DNA of 39,325 nucleotides. Source: Oscillospiraceae bacterium. Its GTDB lineage: Bacteria; Bacillota; Clostridia; UMGS1810. Shown piece by piece: positions 10,006 to 19,186 of this stretch. Location of the stretch: positions 1-39,325 of the forward strand of contig SVKG01000002.1 in NCBI GenBank assembly GCA_015068565.1. Reading direction: 5' to 3'. Below the pieces are notes generated by a model. That model saw only the letters and a list, made by a program, of their open reading frames with translations. It was not told the DNA's origin and made no database searches. A program made the translations under genes and the position numbers. The first letter of the stretch is position 1. Each line of letters begins with the position of its first letter.

Positions 10006-10040
10006 CCCATGCAGTGCCCTGCACCGCATGGGATTTTTTT
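10006..10040 (+). terminator. Rho-independent terminator after spoIIP
   Basis: cccatgc-a-gtgc-cct-gcac-c-gcatggg then attttttt. Confidence 0.88.
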
Positions 10041-10076
10041 GCTTTGGTTTCATATACTTTTATGAGGTGATTTTTT

Positions 10077-10934
10077 ATGAGAATCAAAAGCCGAATTGCT
10101 ATACTTTTGTTTGTGGCCTCTGTTATAGCAGTATATAATTTTGTAAGCATCCGCACATACGAAGATGTGATAAACACCAACCTGTGCACCGAGGTAAAGT
10201 TGCCGATAGTTATGTATCACGCTTTTTTAAAAGACACATCACGGCACGGGAAGTTTATTATATCCCCCGAGCAGTTTGAAGAGGATATTAAATATATAAA
10301 AGACAAAGGCTACACGCCCATACACATCAAAGAACTTATCACCTATGTAAACGCCGAGGGCAATCTCCCCGAAAAACCTATACTGATAACAATTGACGAC
10401 GGCTATTATAACAACTACATTTATGCTTTTCCGATACTTAAACAGTATGGCGTGAAAGCAGTAATTTCGCCCATTATGAAATTCAGCGAACTATACAGTC
10501 AGCACGACGAAAACAATGCCTACTACTCTCACATTACTTTTTCCCAAGCCAGGGAGATGGCCGCAACGGGGCTGGTTGAATTTCAGAATCATTCCTACGA
10601 TATGCACAAGGAAAGCGGTGAACGGCACGGGGTCAGAAAAACAGATTCGGAATCTGTGGAAGAATACAGAAAAACCGTTTATGCCGACCTTTACAGGGCA
10701 CATAATATGATAAAAGAAAATATAGGATGCACACCCGCTGCTTTTACTTTTCCATTCGGCTCATATAACCCTTATATCGACCAGGTAATAGACCAAATGG
10801 GCTACTCCGTAACACTGTCGTGCGAAAGCGGAATCAACTCGATATCCAAGGGTTGCTCCCTTAAAAACCTTAAACGCTTTAACCGTCCACACGGCATAAG
10901 TACAACAGAGTTCTTCGCAAAAATACTTGAATAA
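10077..10934 (+). CDS. Polysaccharide deacetylase (NodB homology domain) with N-terminal TM anchor
   Basis: LPIVMYHAF, ILITIDDGYYNN, QNHSYDMH, AFTFPFGSYNP motifs. Confidence 0.92.
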   Translation: MRIKSRIAILLFVASVIAVYNFVSIRTYEDVINTNLCTEVKLPIVMYHAFLKDTSRHGKFIISPEQFEEDIKYIKDKGYTPIHIKELITYVNAEGNLPEKPILITIDDGYYNNYIYAFPILKQYGVKAVISPIMKFSELYSQHDENNAYYSHITFSQAREMAATGLVEFQNHSYDMHKESGERHGVRKTDSESVEEYRKTVYADLYRAHNMIKENIGCTPAAFTFPFGSYNPYIDQVIDQMGYSVTLSCESGINSISKGCSLKNLKRFNRPHGISTTEFFAKILE

Positions 10935-10964
10935 AAAATATTTTGATTTTTTTGAAATTTACCC

Positions 10965-10993
10965 TTGACAGAGCCATGTCTGTGTGCTATAAT
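10965..10993 (+). promoter_or_regulatory. Perfect sigma-A consensus promoter of tRNA-Leu
   Basis: TTGACA (10965-10970)-N17-TATAAT (10988-10993), 15 bp before the mature tRNA. Confidence 0.9.
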
Positions 10994-11008
10994 CGTTAAT
11001 GTTCGTAA

Positions 11009-11089
11009 GCGAGTGTGCTGGAACTGGCAGACAGGCACGTTTGAGGGGCGTGTGTTTATGACGTACGGGTTCAAGTCCCGTCACTCGCA
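11009..11089 (+). tRNA. tRNA-Leu (anticodon GAG)
   Basis: Acceptor gcgagtg/cactcgc; anticodon stem cacgt/gcgtg with loop ttGAGgg; T arm acggg-ttcaagt-cccgt; long variable arm (class II). Confidence 0.94.
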
Positions 11090-11167
11090 TTAAAAAGCCT
11101 TAAAGGATTTTTCCTTTAAGGCTTTTTTGTGTGTAATTAGAGGGACTTGAACCCTAAGAGGGCACGA
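11075..11167 (+). repeat. Composite repeat unit 1: tRNA 3' tail + hairpin + gtgtaatt + inverted T-arm
   Basis: gtcccgtcactcgcat (11075-11090) and gggacttgaaccctaagagggcacga (11142-11167) recur exactly in unit 2. Confidence 0.85.
11095..11128 (+). terminator. Rho-independent terminator after tRNA-Leu
   Basis: aagccttaaagga-tttt-tcctttaaggctt plus T run. Confidence 0.85.
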
Positions 11168-11204
11168 GCCGTTAAGCACAATAATCCAGCGGATTGTTGT
11201 GCAG

Positions 11205-11287
11205 GTGAGTGGTGCGCAGACGGGTACTGTGCGAAGCACGGTCGTCAAGCAGGAAAGACGCGAAGCGGATTTGTCCCGTCACTCGCA
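11205..11287 (+). pseudogene. tRNA-like segment, possible degenerate tRNA-Leu
   Basis: gtgagtg (11205-11211) can pair with cactcgc (11280-11286); 3' end identical to that of tRNA-Leu; no intact anticodon or T arm. Confidence 0.4.
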
Positions 11288-11367
11288 TAAAAAGACTTGA
11301 AGATTCAATATCTTCAAGTCTTTTTTATTGTGTAATTTGAGGGGACTTGAACCCTAAGAGGGCACGA
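11273..11367 (+). repeat. Composite repeat unit 2
   Basis: gtcccgtcactcgcat (11273-11288), hairpin aagacttgaagat...atcttcaagtctt, gggacttgaaccctaagagggcacga (11342-11367). Confidence 0.85.
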
Positions 11368-11436
11368 TATGTCCAAGGTCAGTTTCACCATAATTTCAAT
11401 AGGGAAAATTGCCATAATACTAATTGGTGATGTGTT

Positions 11437-11661
11437 ATGAATAAATTAAAGGAACTTCGTATCAAAAAGGGTTATACACAAATCAAAATGCAGATGCTCA
11501 CAGGCATTGACCAGAGTGATTATTCCAAACTCGAAAACGGCAAAAGATATTTTGCTTTTGAACAATGTCGGAAACTTGCAATAGCACTTGATACAAGTAT
11601 GGACTATCTTGCAGATTTAACCGATGAAGAAAATCCGTATCCACGAAAACAATCTAAATAA
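11437..11661 (+). CDS. Small XRE-family helix-turn-helix transcriptional regulator
   Basis: LKELRIKKGYTQIKMQMLTGIDQSDYSKLENGKR HTH_3 pattern, 74 aa. Confidence 0.9.
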   Translation: MNKLKELRIKKGYTQIKMQMLTGIDQSDYSKLENGKRYFAFEQCRKLAIALDTSMDYLADLTDEENPYPRKQSK

Positions 11662-11674
11662 ATCTTTACAGCAA

Positions 11675-11704
11675 AAAACCGAATTGAGCAATCAATTCGG
11701 TTTT
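11675..11704. terminator. Bidirectional terminator between converging XRE and ftsW/rodA genes
   Basis: aaaaccgaattga-gcaa-tcaattcggtttt with A run upstream and T run downstream. Confidence 0.88.
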
Positions 11705-11708
11705 ATTT

Positions 11709-12944
11709 TTATCTTTTTCTTTCCAGATAAGAGACCGCAGTGAGTATTCCCGTCATTATACAGCACGACACCATTGAACTGCCACCGTAACTTACAAACG
11801 GGAGTGTGATGCCCGTTAAGGGTATAAGTTTTATAACGCCCCCTACAATGATAAAAGTCTGAAAAGCAAAACTTATGACGAGTCCGAAAGTAAGCGCCTT
11901 TAAAAACTCATTTTTCGCTTTTAAACCTATTTTAAACCCACGATAGGAATATATAAAATATATCATAATAATGGCTATACCGGTGAAAATACCCATTTCC
12001 TCGCATATTGCGGCGAAGATAAAGTCCGAATGGACTTCGGGTATCAAATGCGGTGTGCCGTTACCAAGCCCTGTACCGAAATACCCGCCGGAGGTTATTG
12101 CAAAGAGTGACTGGGTAATCTGAAATCCCTTATTGGTGGCGTCCACCCAGGGGTCTAACCATGTGACGACTCTTGACTTAATATGGTCAGTAAGGAAATA
12201 GCCCCCCGCAGCACCTAAAAAAGCAAGTGCACCGTTTATAAGCATAAGCCGTTTTGAAGTATCGTACAAAAACATCATAACAAAGTACGTGAGGAAAAAC
12301 ACTATTGCAGTACCCCACTCCTTCTGTATAAGCATAAAGCCAAGGCAAACATACACAAATATATTTGCGACAATATCTTTTTTTGGAATGTTCCATATCT
12401 CGCCGGACAAAAGTTTATGTTTTGATTCGTCCATTGTAAAAAAACAAGCCAGGGCAAATACATAGGTTATCTTAATAAATTCCGAGGGCTGAACTGTTCT
12501 TCCGCCGATACTTATCCAGTTTTTAGAGCCGCCCCGGGTTTCTCCGAAAACAAGTGTTGCTATAAAGAGACCTATGGAGATTATGACGTACAAGATAAGA
12601 AGTTTATCCCAATGTTTAAAAAGTCTTACCGCAAGGTATCCGGCAAGAAACACTATAATTCCTGTACAAAACCAGAAAACCTGATTATATCCGTATTTTG
12701 TGTCTATCCGAAGCAACATAATAATACCTATACTGATAAGTATAGACACCATAAGAAACAGGTACACATCGCCCATATCAAGCCAATACATAAGAGCGTA
12801 TATACCAATATTTACCGCAAGAATAATGGCTCCGGCGTACAGAATGTTTACATCATACGGCGTCTTATAAAAAAACAACAACACAAACCCTATGAGATTA
12901 AGCAACAGAAAATAAAGAACAGGTCGTATTCTTAATCTGCTCAT
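11709..12944 (-). CDS. SEDS family protein (FtsW/RodA/SpoVE)
   Basis: Multi-TM; NWISIGGRTVQPSEFIKI, FQITQSLFAITSGGYFGTGLGNG, SDFIFAAICEEMG, LPFVSYGGSS. Confidence 0.95.
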   Translation of the reverse strand: MSRLRIRPVLYFLLLNLIGFVLLFFYKTPYDVNILYAGAIILAVNIGIYALMYWLDMGDVYLFLMVSILISIGIIMLLRIDTKYGYNQVFWFCTGIIVFLAGYLAVRLFKHWDKLLILYVIISIGLFIATLVFGETRGGSKNWISIGGRTVQPSEFIKITYVFALACFFTMDESKHKLLSGEIWNIPKKDIVANIFVYVCLGFMLIQKEWGTAIVFFLTYFVMMFLYDTSKRLMLINGALAFLGAAGGYFLTDHIKSRVVTWLDPWVDATNKGFQITQSLFAITSGGYFGTGLGNGTPHLIPEVHSDFIFAAICEEMGIFTGIAIIMIYFIYSYRGFKIGLKAKNEFLKALTFGLVISFAFQTFIIVGGVIKLIPLTGITLPFVSYGGSSMVSCCIMTGILTAVSYLERKR

Positions 12945-13402
12945 GATTTAACCTCCATAACATACGGGTCAACAAACATAAATTCTACATTACCTATCTT
13001 AATCTTATCCCCGTCTTTGAGGCGAACAGGCTTTTCCAAAAGTTTTTTACCGTTTAAAAACGTGCCGTTGGTACTGCCCATATCTTTCGCATAAAATTTG
13101 CCTTCTTGCAGATATATAAAGGTATTCTCCTTCGACATAAAGGGGTCTTTGATAAACAAATCACACTTTTTGCTCCTGCCTACAAGGGTGTTCTCTTTAA
13201 GTCCGTAACTTTCGAACACTTTAAAGTCCAGATCCTTTGCAAGGGTGATTGTCTTTAAATACGCAACAGCACCGTCAAGGGAATTTTCCATACGCCTTGT
13301 GTCTGTAATATCAAGATAGATAAGTTTAATAACGCTGTATATGAACATATACACAACTACAACGAATATATATTTCAAAATATCGGCAATTATCTGGTAC
13401 AT
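12941..13402 (-). CDS. FHA domain protein with N-terminal TM segment
   Basis: LVGRSKKCDLFIKDPFMSKENTFIYLQEGKFYAKDMGSTNGTFLNGKKL. Confidence 0.93.
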   Translation of the reverse strand: MYQIIADILKYIFVVVVYMFIYSVIKLIYLDITDTRRMENSLDGAVAYLKTITLAKDLDFKVFESYGLKENTLVGRSKKCDLFIKDPFMSKENTFIYLQEGKFYAKDMGSTNGTFLNGKKLLEKPVRLKDGDKIKIGNVEFMFVDPYVMEVKS

Positions 13403-13429
13403 ACCGTCACCCCTTATAAAAGATGCGCT

Positions 13430-14734
13430 TTAATTGAAATACGCCTTCCACAATGCCTCTCCGCCACGAAGGGCTACTCTGCCGCCCACGATTGAATAGA
13501 GAAGTCTGCCTGTTAATTCAAATCCGTCATAGGGCGTGTTTTTACTTTTTGAAAGCATATCCGCTGCCACAACCTTATAACTTTTACTCACATCAAATAT
13601 CGCAATGTCTGCAACATCTCCAACACCGATACTGCCTCTTTGTATTCCCAGAATTTTTGACGGATTAACAGACATTTTTTCCACGAGTTCGCTCAAAGTA
13701 AGGTGTCCCTTTTCAACAAGATAAGTGTAACCCAATGCAAAGGCTGTTTCAAAACCCACTATACCGTTAGGTGCTTTACTGAATTCTCCGCCCTTTTCCT
13801 CTGCCGAATGGGGCGCATGGTCAGTTGCGATTACATCAACCGTACCGTCTGCAAGACCTTCTATTATCGCAGAAACATCGTCGTTATTGCGCAAGGGAGG
13901 ATTCATTTTCGCATTGGCACCGCTTACCTTAACCGCATCCTCTGTAAGCGAAAAATAATGCGGACAGGTTTCGCAAGTGATGGGCGCACCTTTTTCTTTG
14001 GCGCGGCGGATTATATCCACAGACCGACGGGTGCTGACATGGGCTATATGCACAGGGAGTTTATACTGCTCTGACAAGATGGCATCACGGGCAACCATAA
14101 CCTCTTCGGATGTGGGAGAAATCCCTTCATACCCAAGGCTCTCGGCAAGTGCCCCCTCGTTCATATCACCTTTACCGAGGGAAATGTCTTCACAATGTGA
14201 TATTACCGCAACGCCAAGTTGGTATGCCTTTCTCATAGCATCGAGCATCATCGCAGAGTTCTCTACCGGTCTGCCGTCATCGGACACGGCAACAACCCCT
14301 GCCTCTTTAAGCGCCTCTATATCGGTAGCATCTGCGCCACCCAGGCCTTTACTTATTGCGCCTATCGGGAACACATTTGCCATACCTGCCGCCTCGGCTT
14401 TGTCAAGTATAAACTTAACAGTTTCGGCTGTATCAATCGCAGGTTTTGTATTGGGCATACAGGCAACGGAAGTAAACCCACCGCCAAGAGCACTCTTGGT
14501 ACCGGATGCGATGTCTTCCTTATACTCAAAGCCGGGCTCACGCAAGTGGCAATGCATATCCACAAGACCGGGCACAACAATATGATTTTCGACGTTGATA
14601 ATCTCTGTGTCCTCCCCAACCGTGAGATTTTCGCCGATTGCAGACACTATGCCTTTTTCAATAAGCACATCCGCCACACCGTCAAACCCGTTTACCGGGT
14701 CCACTACCCTGCCGCCTTTTATAAGTATTGACAT
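13430..14734 (-). CDS. pyrC: Dihydroorotase
   Basis: DMHCHLREPGFEYKEDI, GGFTSVACMPNT, HVSTRRSVDIIRRAKEKG, IATDHAPHSAEEK. Confidence 0.96.
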   Translation of the reverse strand: MSILIKGGRVVDPVNGFDGVADVLIEKGIVSAIGENLTVGEDTEIINVENHIVVPGLVDMHCHLREPGFEYKEDIASGTKSALGGGFTSVACMPNTKPAIDTAETVKFILDKAEAAGMANVFPIGAISKGLGGADATDIEALKEAGVVAVSDDGRPVENSAMMLDAMRKAYQLGVAVISHCEDISLGKGDMNEGALAESLGYEGISPTSEEVMVARDAILSEQYKLPVHIAHVSTRRSVDIIRRAKEKGAPITCETCPHYFSLTEDAVKVSGANAKMNPPLRNNDDVSAIIEGLADGTVDVIATDHAPHSAEEKGGEFSKAPNGIVGFETAFALGYTYLVEKGHLTLSELVEKMSVNPSKILGIQRGSIGVGDVADIAIFDVSKSYKVVAADMLSKSKNTPYDGFELTGRLLYSIVGGRVALRGGEALWKAYFN

Positions 14735-14763
14735 ATTAAATCCCTCCGAATTCAGTTTATATT

Positions 14764-14792
14764 ATTATACACCAACACAAAAAGTTTGTCTA
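14764..14792 (-). promoter_or_regulatory. Candidate sigma-A promoter for pyrC
   Basis: minus strand TAGACA-N17-TATAAT. Confidence 0.55.
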
Positions 14793-14794
14793 TA

Positions 14795-14824
14795 CAAAAA
14801 GTCCGCTGCTATGCGGACTTTTTG
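14795..14824 (-). terminator. Terminator of the LMW-PTP gene
   Basis: caaaaagtccgc-tgctat-gcggactttttg. Confidence 0.85.
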
Positions 14825-14826
14825 GA

Positions 14827-15288
14827 TTATTTTTGTTCGTTCTCTATGTATCTCAAAAGTCCTCTGCAACCTGCCAGGACATCTTTATATGTTCTGTCAA
14901 AATCTCCTGTGTACCAAGGGTCTGCCACATCCTCGTGAGAGGAAGCAAATTCAAGTAATTTATATACTTTTTTCTCCTTATCTTCACCTACAATCCGCAA
15001 GGTGTTACGTACATTTGCGCTATCCATACACACCAGATAATCGTATTTTGCGTAGTCGGATTTTTCCAGATGTACTGCGCGTTTATCGGCGTATGATATG
15101 CCGAAGGAGTCTAAGATTTTTGCCGTTCCGTAATGCACGGGGTTTCCTATTTCCTCATAACTCGTAGCGGCAGATGCTACATAGAATTTATCACTTGTCC
15201 CTGATTTTTGCACCATATCCTTAAAAACAAATTCCGCCATGGGACTTCGGCATATATTGCCGTGGCATATAAATAAAATTCTTATCAT
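14827..15288 (-). CDS. Low molecular weight protein tyrosine phosphatase
   Basis: MIRILFICHGNICRSPMAE (CX5R), VADPWYTGDFD. Confidence 0.95.
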   Translation of the reverse strand: MIRILFICHGNICRSPMAEFVFKDMVQKSGTSDKFYVASAATSYEEIGNPVHYGTAKILDSFGISYADKRAVHLEKSDYAKYDYLVCMDSANVRNTLRIVGEDKEKKVYKLLEFASSHEDVADPWYTGDFDRTYKDVLAGCRGLLRYIENEQK

Positions 15289-15374
15289 AACTTCACCCGT
15301 CAATATATTCTGTAAGAGTATCTTTATCAAGTTCATTATACATTACAGGCAGAATTTTGTCCACAAAAAATCAA

Positions 15375-15405
15375 GAAAAAAGTCCGCATCAAAGCGGACT
15401 TTTTC
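15375..15405 (-). terminator. Terminator of gpmI
   Basis: gaaaaaagtccgc-atcaaa-gcggactttttc. Confidence 0.85.
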
Positions 15406-15407
15406 AA

Positions 15408-16937
15408 TTATTTTACTATAATGCTCTCGCCGGTCATTTCGGCAGGTTTGGCCACGCCCATAATATCGAGCATTGTGGGTGCAAGGTCTGCCAGTCTGCC
15501 TGTTTTGAGTTTTACATCGCCCATACCGGTAAGGATAAGAGGAACAACATTAGTGCTGTGGGCAGTGAACACATCGCCTGTGGCGGGGTCTGTCATCTGC
15601 TCCGCGTTACCGTGGTCAGCAGTGATAAGCATAACGCCGCCCATCTCCTCAACCTTTGCAGCAATCTTACCTACGCAGGTATCAACCGCCTCAACAGCAG
15701 CAACGGCAGCCTCCATAACACCTGTATGGCCTACCATATCGCAGTTTGCATAGTTTAAAATAACAACGTCGTATTTATTGGTGTCGAGGGCTTCGAGGAG
15801 TTTGTCTGTAACTTCGTAAGCACTCATCTCAGGCTGCATATCGTATGTGGCAACCTTGGGTGATGCAACAAGTATTCTGTCCTCGCCCTCGTAGGTTTTC
15901 TCTACGCCGCCGTTAAAGAAAAATGTTACATGCGCATACTTCTCGGTTTCGGCGATACGGAGTTGTTTGAGTCCAAGTTTACTGATATATTCGCCAAAGG
16001 TGTTGACAAGTTTCTGTGGTTTGAAAGCAACCTCTACATTGGGCATTGAAGCATCGTACTGTGTCATACATACATAGTAAAGGTCTTTCTTCTCCCTCTC
16101 AAAGCCGTTAAATTCATCATCAACTAATGTCCTTGTGATTTCACGGGCTCTGTCAGGTCTGAAATTGAAGAAAATTACAGAGTCGCCCGATGCAATCTTA
16201 CCTGTGGGCTGACCGTCTTTTGTAATAACGGTGGGCACAACAAATTCGTCAGTAACATCGTTATTATAAGAATTTTCAATAGCGGTAACGGCTGAATCAC
16301 ACATCTCACCAACGCCGTTAACCATAGCATCGTATGCTTTGGAAACTCTTTCCCAACGGTTATCTCTGTCCATAGCATAATATCTGCCCATTACAGTTGC
16401 AATCTCACCAACGCCGATTTCGCGGATTTTAGCAACCAGGCTCTTGGCAAAATCTACACCGCTTGTGGGGGAAACATCACGTCCGTCAAGGAAACAATGT
16501 ATATAAACTTTGTCAAGGCCTTTCTGCTTGGCAAGTCTTATGGTCGCATAAAGGTGCTCTATATGGCTATGAACACCGCCGTCAGACAAAAGACCCATAA
16601 TGTGGAGAGCACTGCCCTTTGCCACACAGTTATCACAAGCGCCGTTGAGGGCTTCGTTAGTAAAGAAATCCCCGTCGCTTATTGACTTGGTTATTCTGGT
16701 GAGTTCCTGATACACAATTGCACCTGCGCCGATATTGGTATGTCCAACCTCGCTGTTGCCCATCTGTCCGTCGGGGAGGCCTACATCCATACCACTTGCA
16801 TGAATAACTGTGGTGGGGTTTTGCTCCATCAGTTTATCAAGATTGGGGGTTTTTGCGGCAAGTACTGCATTACCCTCTGTTAAATCGCTTTTACCGTATC
16901 CGTCAAGGATTGCAAGTACGATAGGTTTTTTACTCAT
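15408..16937 (-). CDS. gpmI: 2,3-bisphosphoglycerate-independent phosphoglycerate mutase
   Basis: [53 protein letters not shown]. Confidence 0.97.
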   Translation of the reverse strand: MSKKPIVLAILDGYGKSDLTEGNAVLAAKTPNLDKLMEQNPTTVIHASGMDVGLPDGQMGNSEVGHTNIGAGAIVYQELTRITKSISDGDFFTNEALNGACDNCVAKGSALHIMGLLSDGGVHSHIEHLYATIRLAKQKGLDKVYIHCFLDGRDVSPTSGVDFAKSLVAKIREIGVGEIATVMGRYYAMDRDNRWERVSKAYDAMVNGVGEMCDSAVTAIENSYNNDVTDEFVVPTVITKDGQPTGKIASGDSVIFFNFRPDRAREITRTLVDDEFNGFEREKKDLYYVCMTQYDASMPNVEVAFKPQKLVNTFGEYISKLGLKQLRIAETEKYAHVTFFFNGGVEKTYEGEDRILVASPKVATYDMQPEMSAYEVTDKLLEALDTNKYDVVILNYANCDMVGHTGVMEAAVAAVEAVDTCVGKIAAKVEEMGGVMLITADHGNAEQMTDPATGDVFTAHSTNVVPLILTGMGDVKLKTGRLADLAPTMLDIMGVAKPAEMTGESIIVK

Positions 16938-17022
16938 AATAAATCTGCCTTTCTTTATCATATCGCTACACAAATATAGGGGAAGTTTCAAACTACCCCT
17001 ACATTCTGCCTTTTTATTATTG

Positions 17023-17769
17023 TCAACTGTTTACTATTACGCCAAAATCCTCTGCTTTAAGACTTGCACCGCCAACGAGTCCGCCGTCGATATCTTCTTT
17101 GGCAAAGAGTTCTGCGCTGTTTTTGGCATTAACGCTGCCGCCGTACTGGATGGTAACTGCCTCAGCTGCATCTGCACCGAATACTTCGCAAACTGTTTCG
17201 CGGATTTTAGCACATACTTCCTGCGCCTGATCGCTTGTGGCGGTCTTGCCTGTGCCAATAGCCCAGATGGGTTCGTATGCGATTATTGTTTTCTTAACCT
17301 GCTCTGCACTCAGACCGAGAAGGGCAATCTTTGTCTGCATACTAACAAGGTCATTTGTTATGCCCTGTTCTCTCTGCTCTAAACTTTCACCTACACAAAC
17401 GATAGGAATAAGACCGTGTTCAAACGCCTTTTTAACTTTGAGGTTAACGGTTTCATCAGTTTCGGCAAAATACTGTCTGCGTTCGCTATGACCGATGATA
17501 ACATATTTAACGCCGAGTTCTGTAAGCATTGAAGGTGCAATCTCGCCTGTGAAAGCGCCGCTTTCTTCATAGTACATATTCTGTGCGCCAACGGAGATGT
17601 TGGAACCCTCACACGCTTTAACAGCCTCGCTGAGTGATGTATAAGGAACACAGATAACACAATCATTCTTTGCTCCTGCTACCAAGGGTTTGAGTTCTTC
17701 GATAAGTTTAACTGTTTCTGCCGGAGTTTTATTCATTTTCCAGTTTCCTGCAACTGTGATTTTTCTCAT
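17023..17769 (-). CDS. tpiA: Triosephosphate isomerase
   Basis: [50 protein letters not shown]. Confidence 0.97.
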   Translation of the reverse strand: MRKITVAGNWKMNKTPAETVKLIEELKPLVAGAKNDCVICVPYTSLSEAVKACEGSNISVGAQNMYYEESGAFTGEIAPSMLTELGVKYVIIGHSERRQYFAETDETVNLKVKKAFEHGLIPIVCVGESLEQREQGITNDLVSMQTKIALLGLSAEQVKKTIIAYEPIWAIGTGKTATSDQAQEVCAKIRETVCEVFGADAAEAVTIQYGGSVNAKNSAELFAKEDIDGGLVGGASLKAEDFGVIVNS

Positions 17770-17845
17770 TTTGTTAGTCCTCCAAATGTTATTTTCAAAC
17801 ATTGCCCTTCCGTTAAGAAAGGGCAATGGGGTTTTAAGATATAGA

Positions 17846-19030
17846 TTATTTATCGTTCAATGCTGCGATACCGGGGAGTTCAATACCCTCCAAAAATTCC
17901 AGAGACGCGCCGCCGCCGGTTGAGATATGAGTCATCTTATCTGCAAAGCCGAGCTGCTCTACTGCTGCTGCACTGTCGCCGCCGCCGATGATTGTGATAG
18001 CATCAGCCTCTGCAACTGCTCTTGCAATTTCCTTGGTACCGTTAGCGAATGCGGGCATTTCGAATACACCCATAGGACCGTTCCAGATAACAGTCTTGGC
18101 TTTTTTGATAACCTCAGAGAAGAGTTCGATTGTTTTGGGACCGATATCCATACCCATGAAATCATCGGGAATCTGCTCGGATGCAACAACTTTGTGTTCT
18201 GCATCTGCTTTGAACTCTGCTGCCACAACATTTTCGATGGGGAGAATGAGTTCTACACCCTTCTGCTGTGCCTTTTCCATAAGGCTGCGGGCGAGGTCAA
18301 GTTTTTCTACTTCGCAGATGGAAGTACCTACACCGTAACCTTTTGCTGCGAGGAATGTATATGCCATACCGCCGCCGATAATGAGATAATCAACTTTTTC
18401 AAGAAGATTTTCGATTACACCGATTTTGTCAGAAACCTTTGCACCGCCGAGGATTGCAACGAAGGGGCGCTCGGGGTTTGACAATGCCTTACCCATAACC
18501 TCAATCTCTTTCTGGATAAGATATCCGCATACTGCGGGGATGTATGCTGCAACACCTGCAGTAGATGCATGAGCACGGTGTGCTGTACCGAATGCATCAT
18601 TTACATATACTTCTGCAAAATCAGCAAGTTTTTTAGCAAATTCGGGATCGTTCTTTTCTTCTTCTTTATGATAACGTACGTTTTCAAGAAGAACGATTTC
18701 TCCGTCTTTAAGTTCTGCTACACATTTAGCAGCGCTTTCGCCGATAACATCCTCTGCCATCTTAACTTCCTGACCGAGAAGTTCTGAAAGTCTTGCCGCA
18801 ACAGGTTTAAGGCTGTACTTTTCGTTGAATTCGCCCTTCGGTCTGCCAAGGTGTGAGCAAAGAATAACCTTTGCACCCTCTTTAACCAGATACTTGATTG
18901 TGGGAAGCGCACCGATAAGTCTGTTCTCGTCGGTAATCTTCTTTTCCTCGTTAAGGGGAACGTTGAAGTCGCAACGAACGAGTACGCGTTTGCCGCCTAC
19001 GGCGATATCCTCAATAGTTTTCTTGTTCAT
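17846..19030 (-). CDS. pgk: Phosphoglycerate kinase
   Basis: [66 protein letters not shown]. Confidence 0.98.
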   Translation of the reverse strand: MNKKTIEDIAVGGKRVLVRCDFNVPLNEEKKITDENRLIGALPTIKYLVKEGAKVILCSHLGRPKGEFNEKYSLKPVAARLSELLGQEVKMAEDVIGESAAKCVAELKDGEIVLLENVRYHKEEEKNDPEFAKKLADFAEVYVNDAFGTAHRAHASTAGVAAYIPAVCGYLIQKEIEVMGKALSNPERPFVAILGGAKVSDKIGVIENLLEKVDYLIIGGGMAYTFLAAKGYGVGTSICEVEKLDLARSLMEKAQQKGVELILPIENVVAAEFKADAEHKVVASEQIPDDFMGMDIGPKTIELFSEVIKKAKTVIWNGPMGVFEMPAFANGTKEIARAVAEADAITIIGGGDSAAAVEQLGFADKMTHISTGGGASLEFLEGIELPGIAALNDK

Positions 19031-19112
19031 AATTTTATCTCCATTCCCGCATATCTTCTATGCGTAATAATAATAGCAAAAAATATTATATATATTTTTT
19101 CCATACACAGTT

Positions 19113-19141
19113 ATTTTACTCTATTTATACACATTTTGCAA
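19113..19141 (-). promoter_or_regulatory. Candidate promoter for the pgk-tpiA-gpmI group
   Basis: minus strand TTGCAA-N17-TAAAAT. Confidence 0.45.
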
Positions 19142-19186
19142 GTAAAATTTTTAAATTTGTTAATTTATTATCAATCTTTTGCCCTG

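Noticed and set aside
11142-11167. Possible complete minus-strand tRNA suggested by gggacttgaaccc
   Set aside because: Only the T-arm-like portion is recognisable; no matching acceptor, anticodon or D arm could be built on the minus strand.
13977-14585. 202 aa + strand ORF opposite pyrC
   Set aside because: Antisense shadow of pyrC; Ser/Ala-rich with no recognisable family.
17927-18481. 184 aa + strand ORF opposite pgk
   Set aside because: Shadow of the strongly supported pgk CDS; Cys/Phe-rich composition with no domain pattern.
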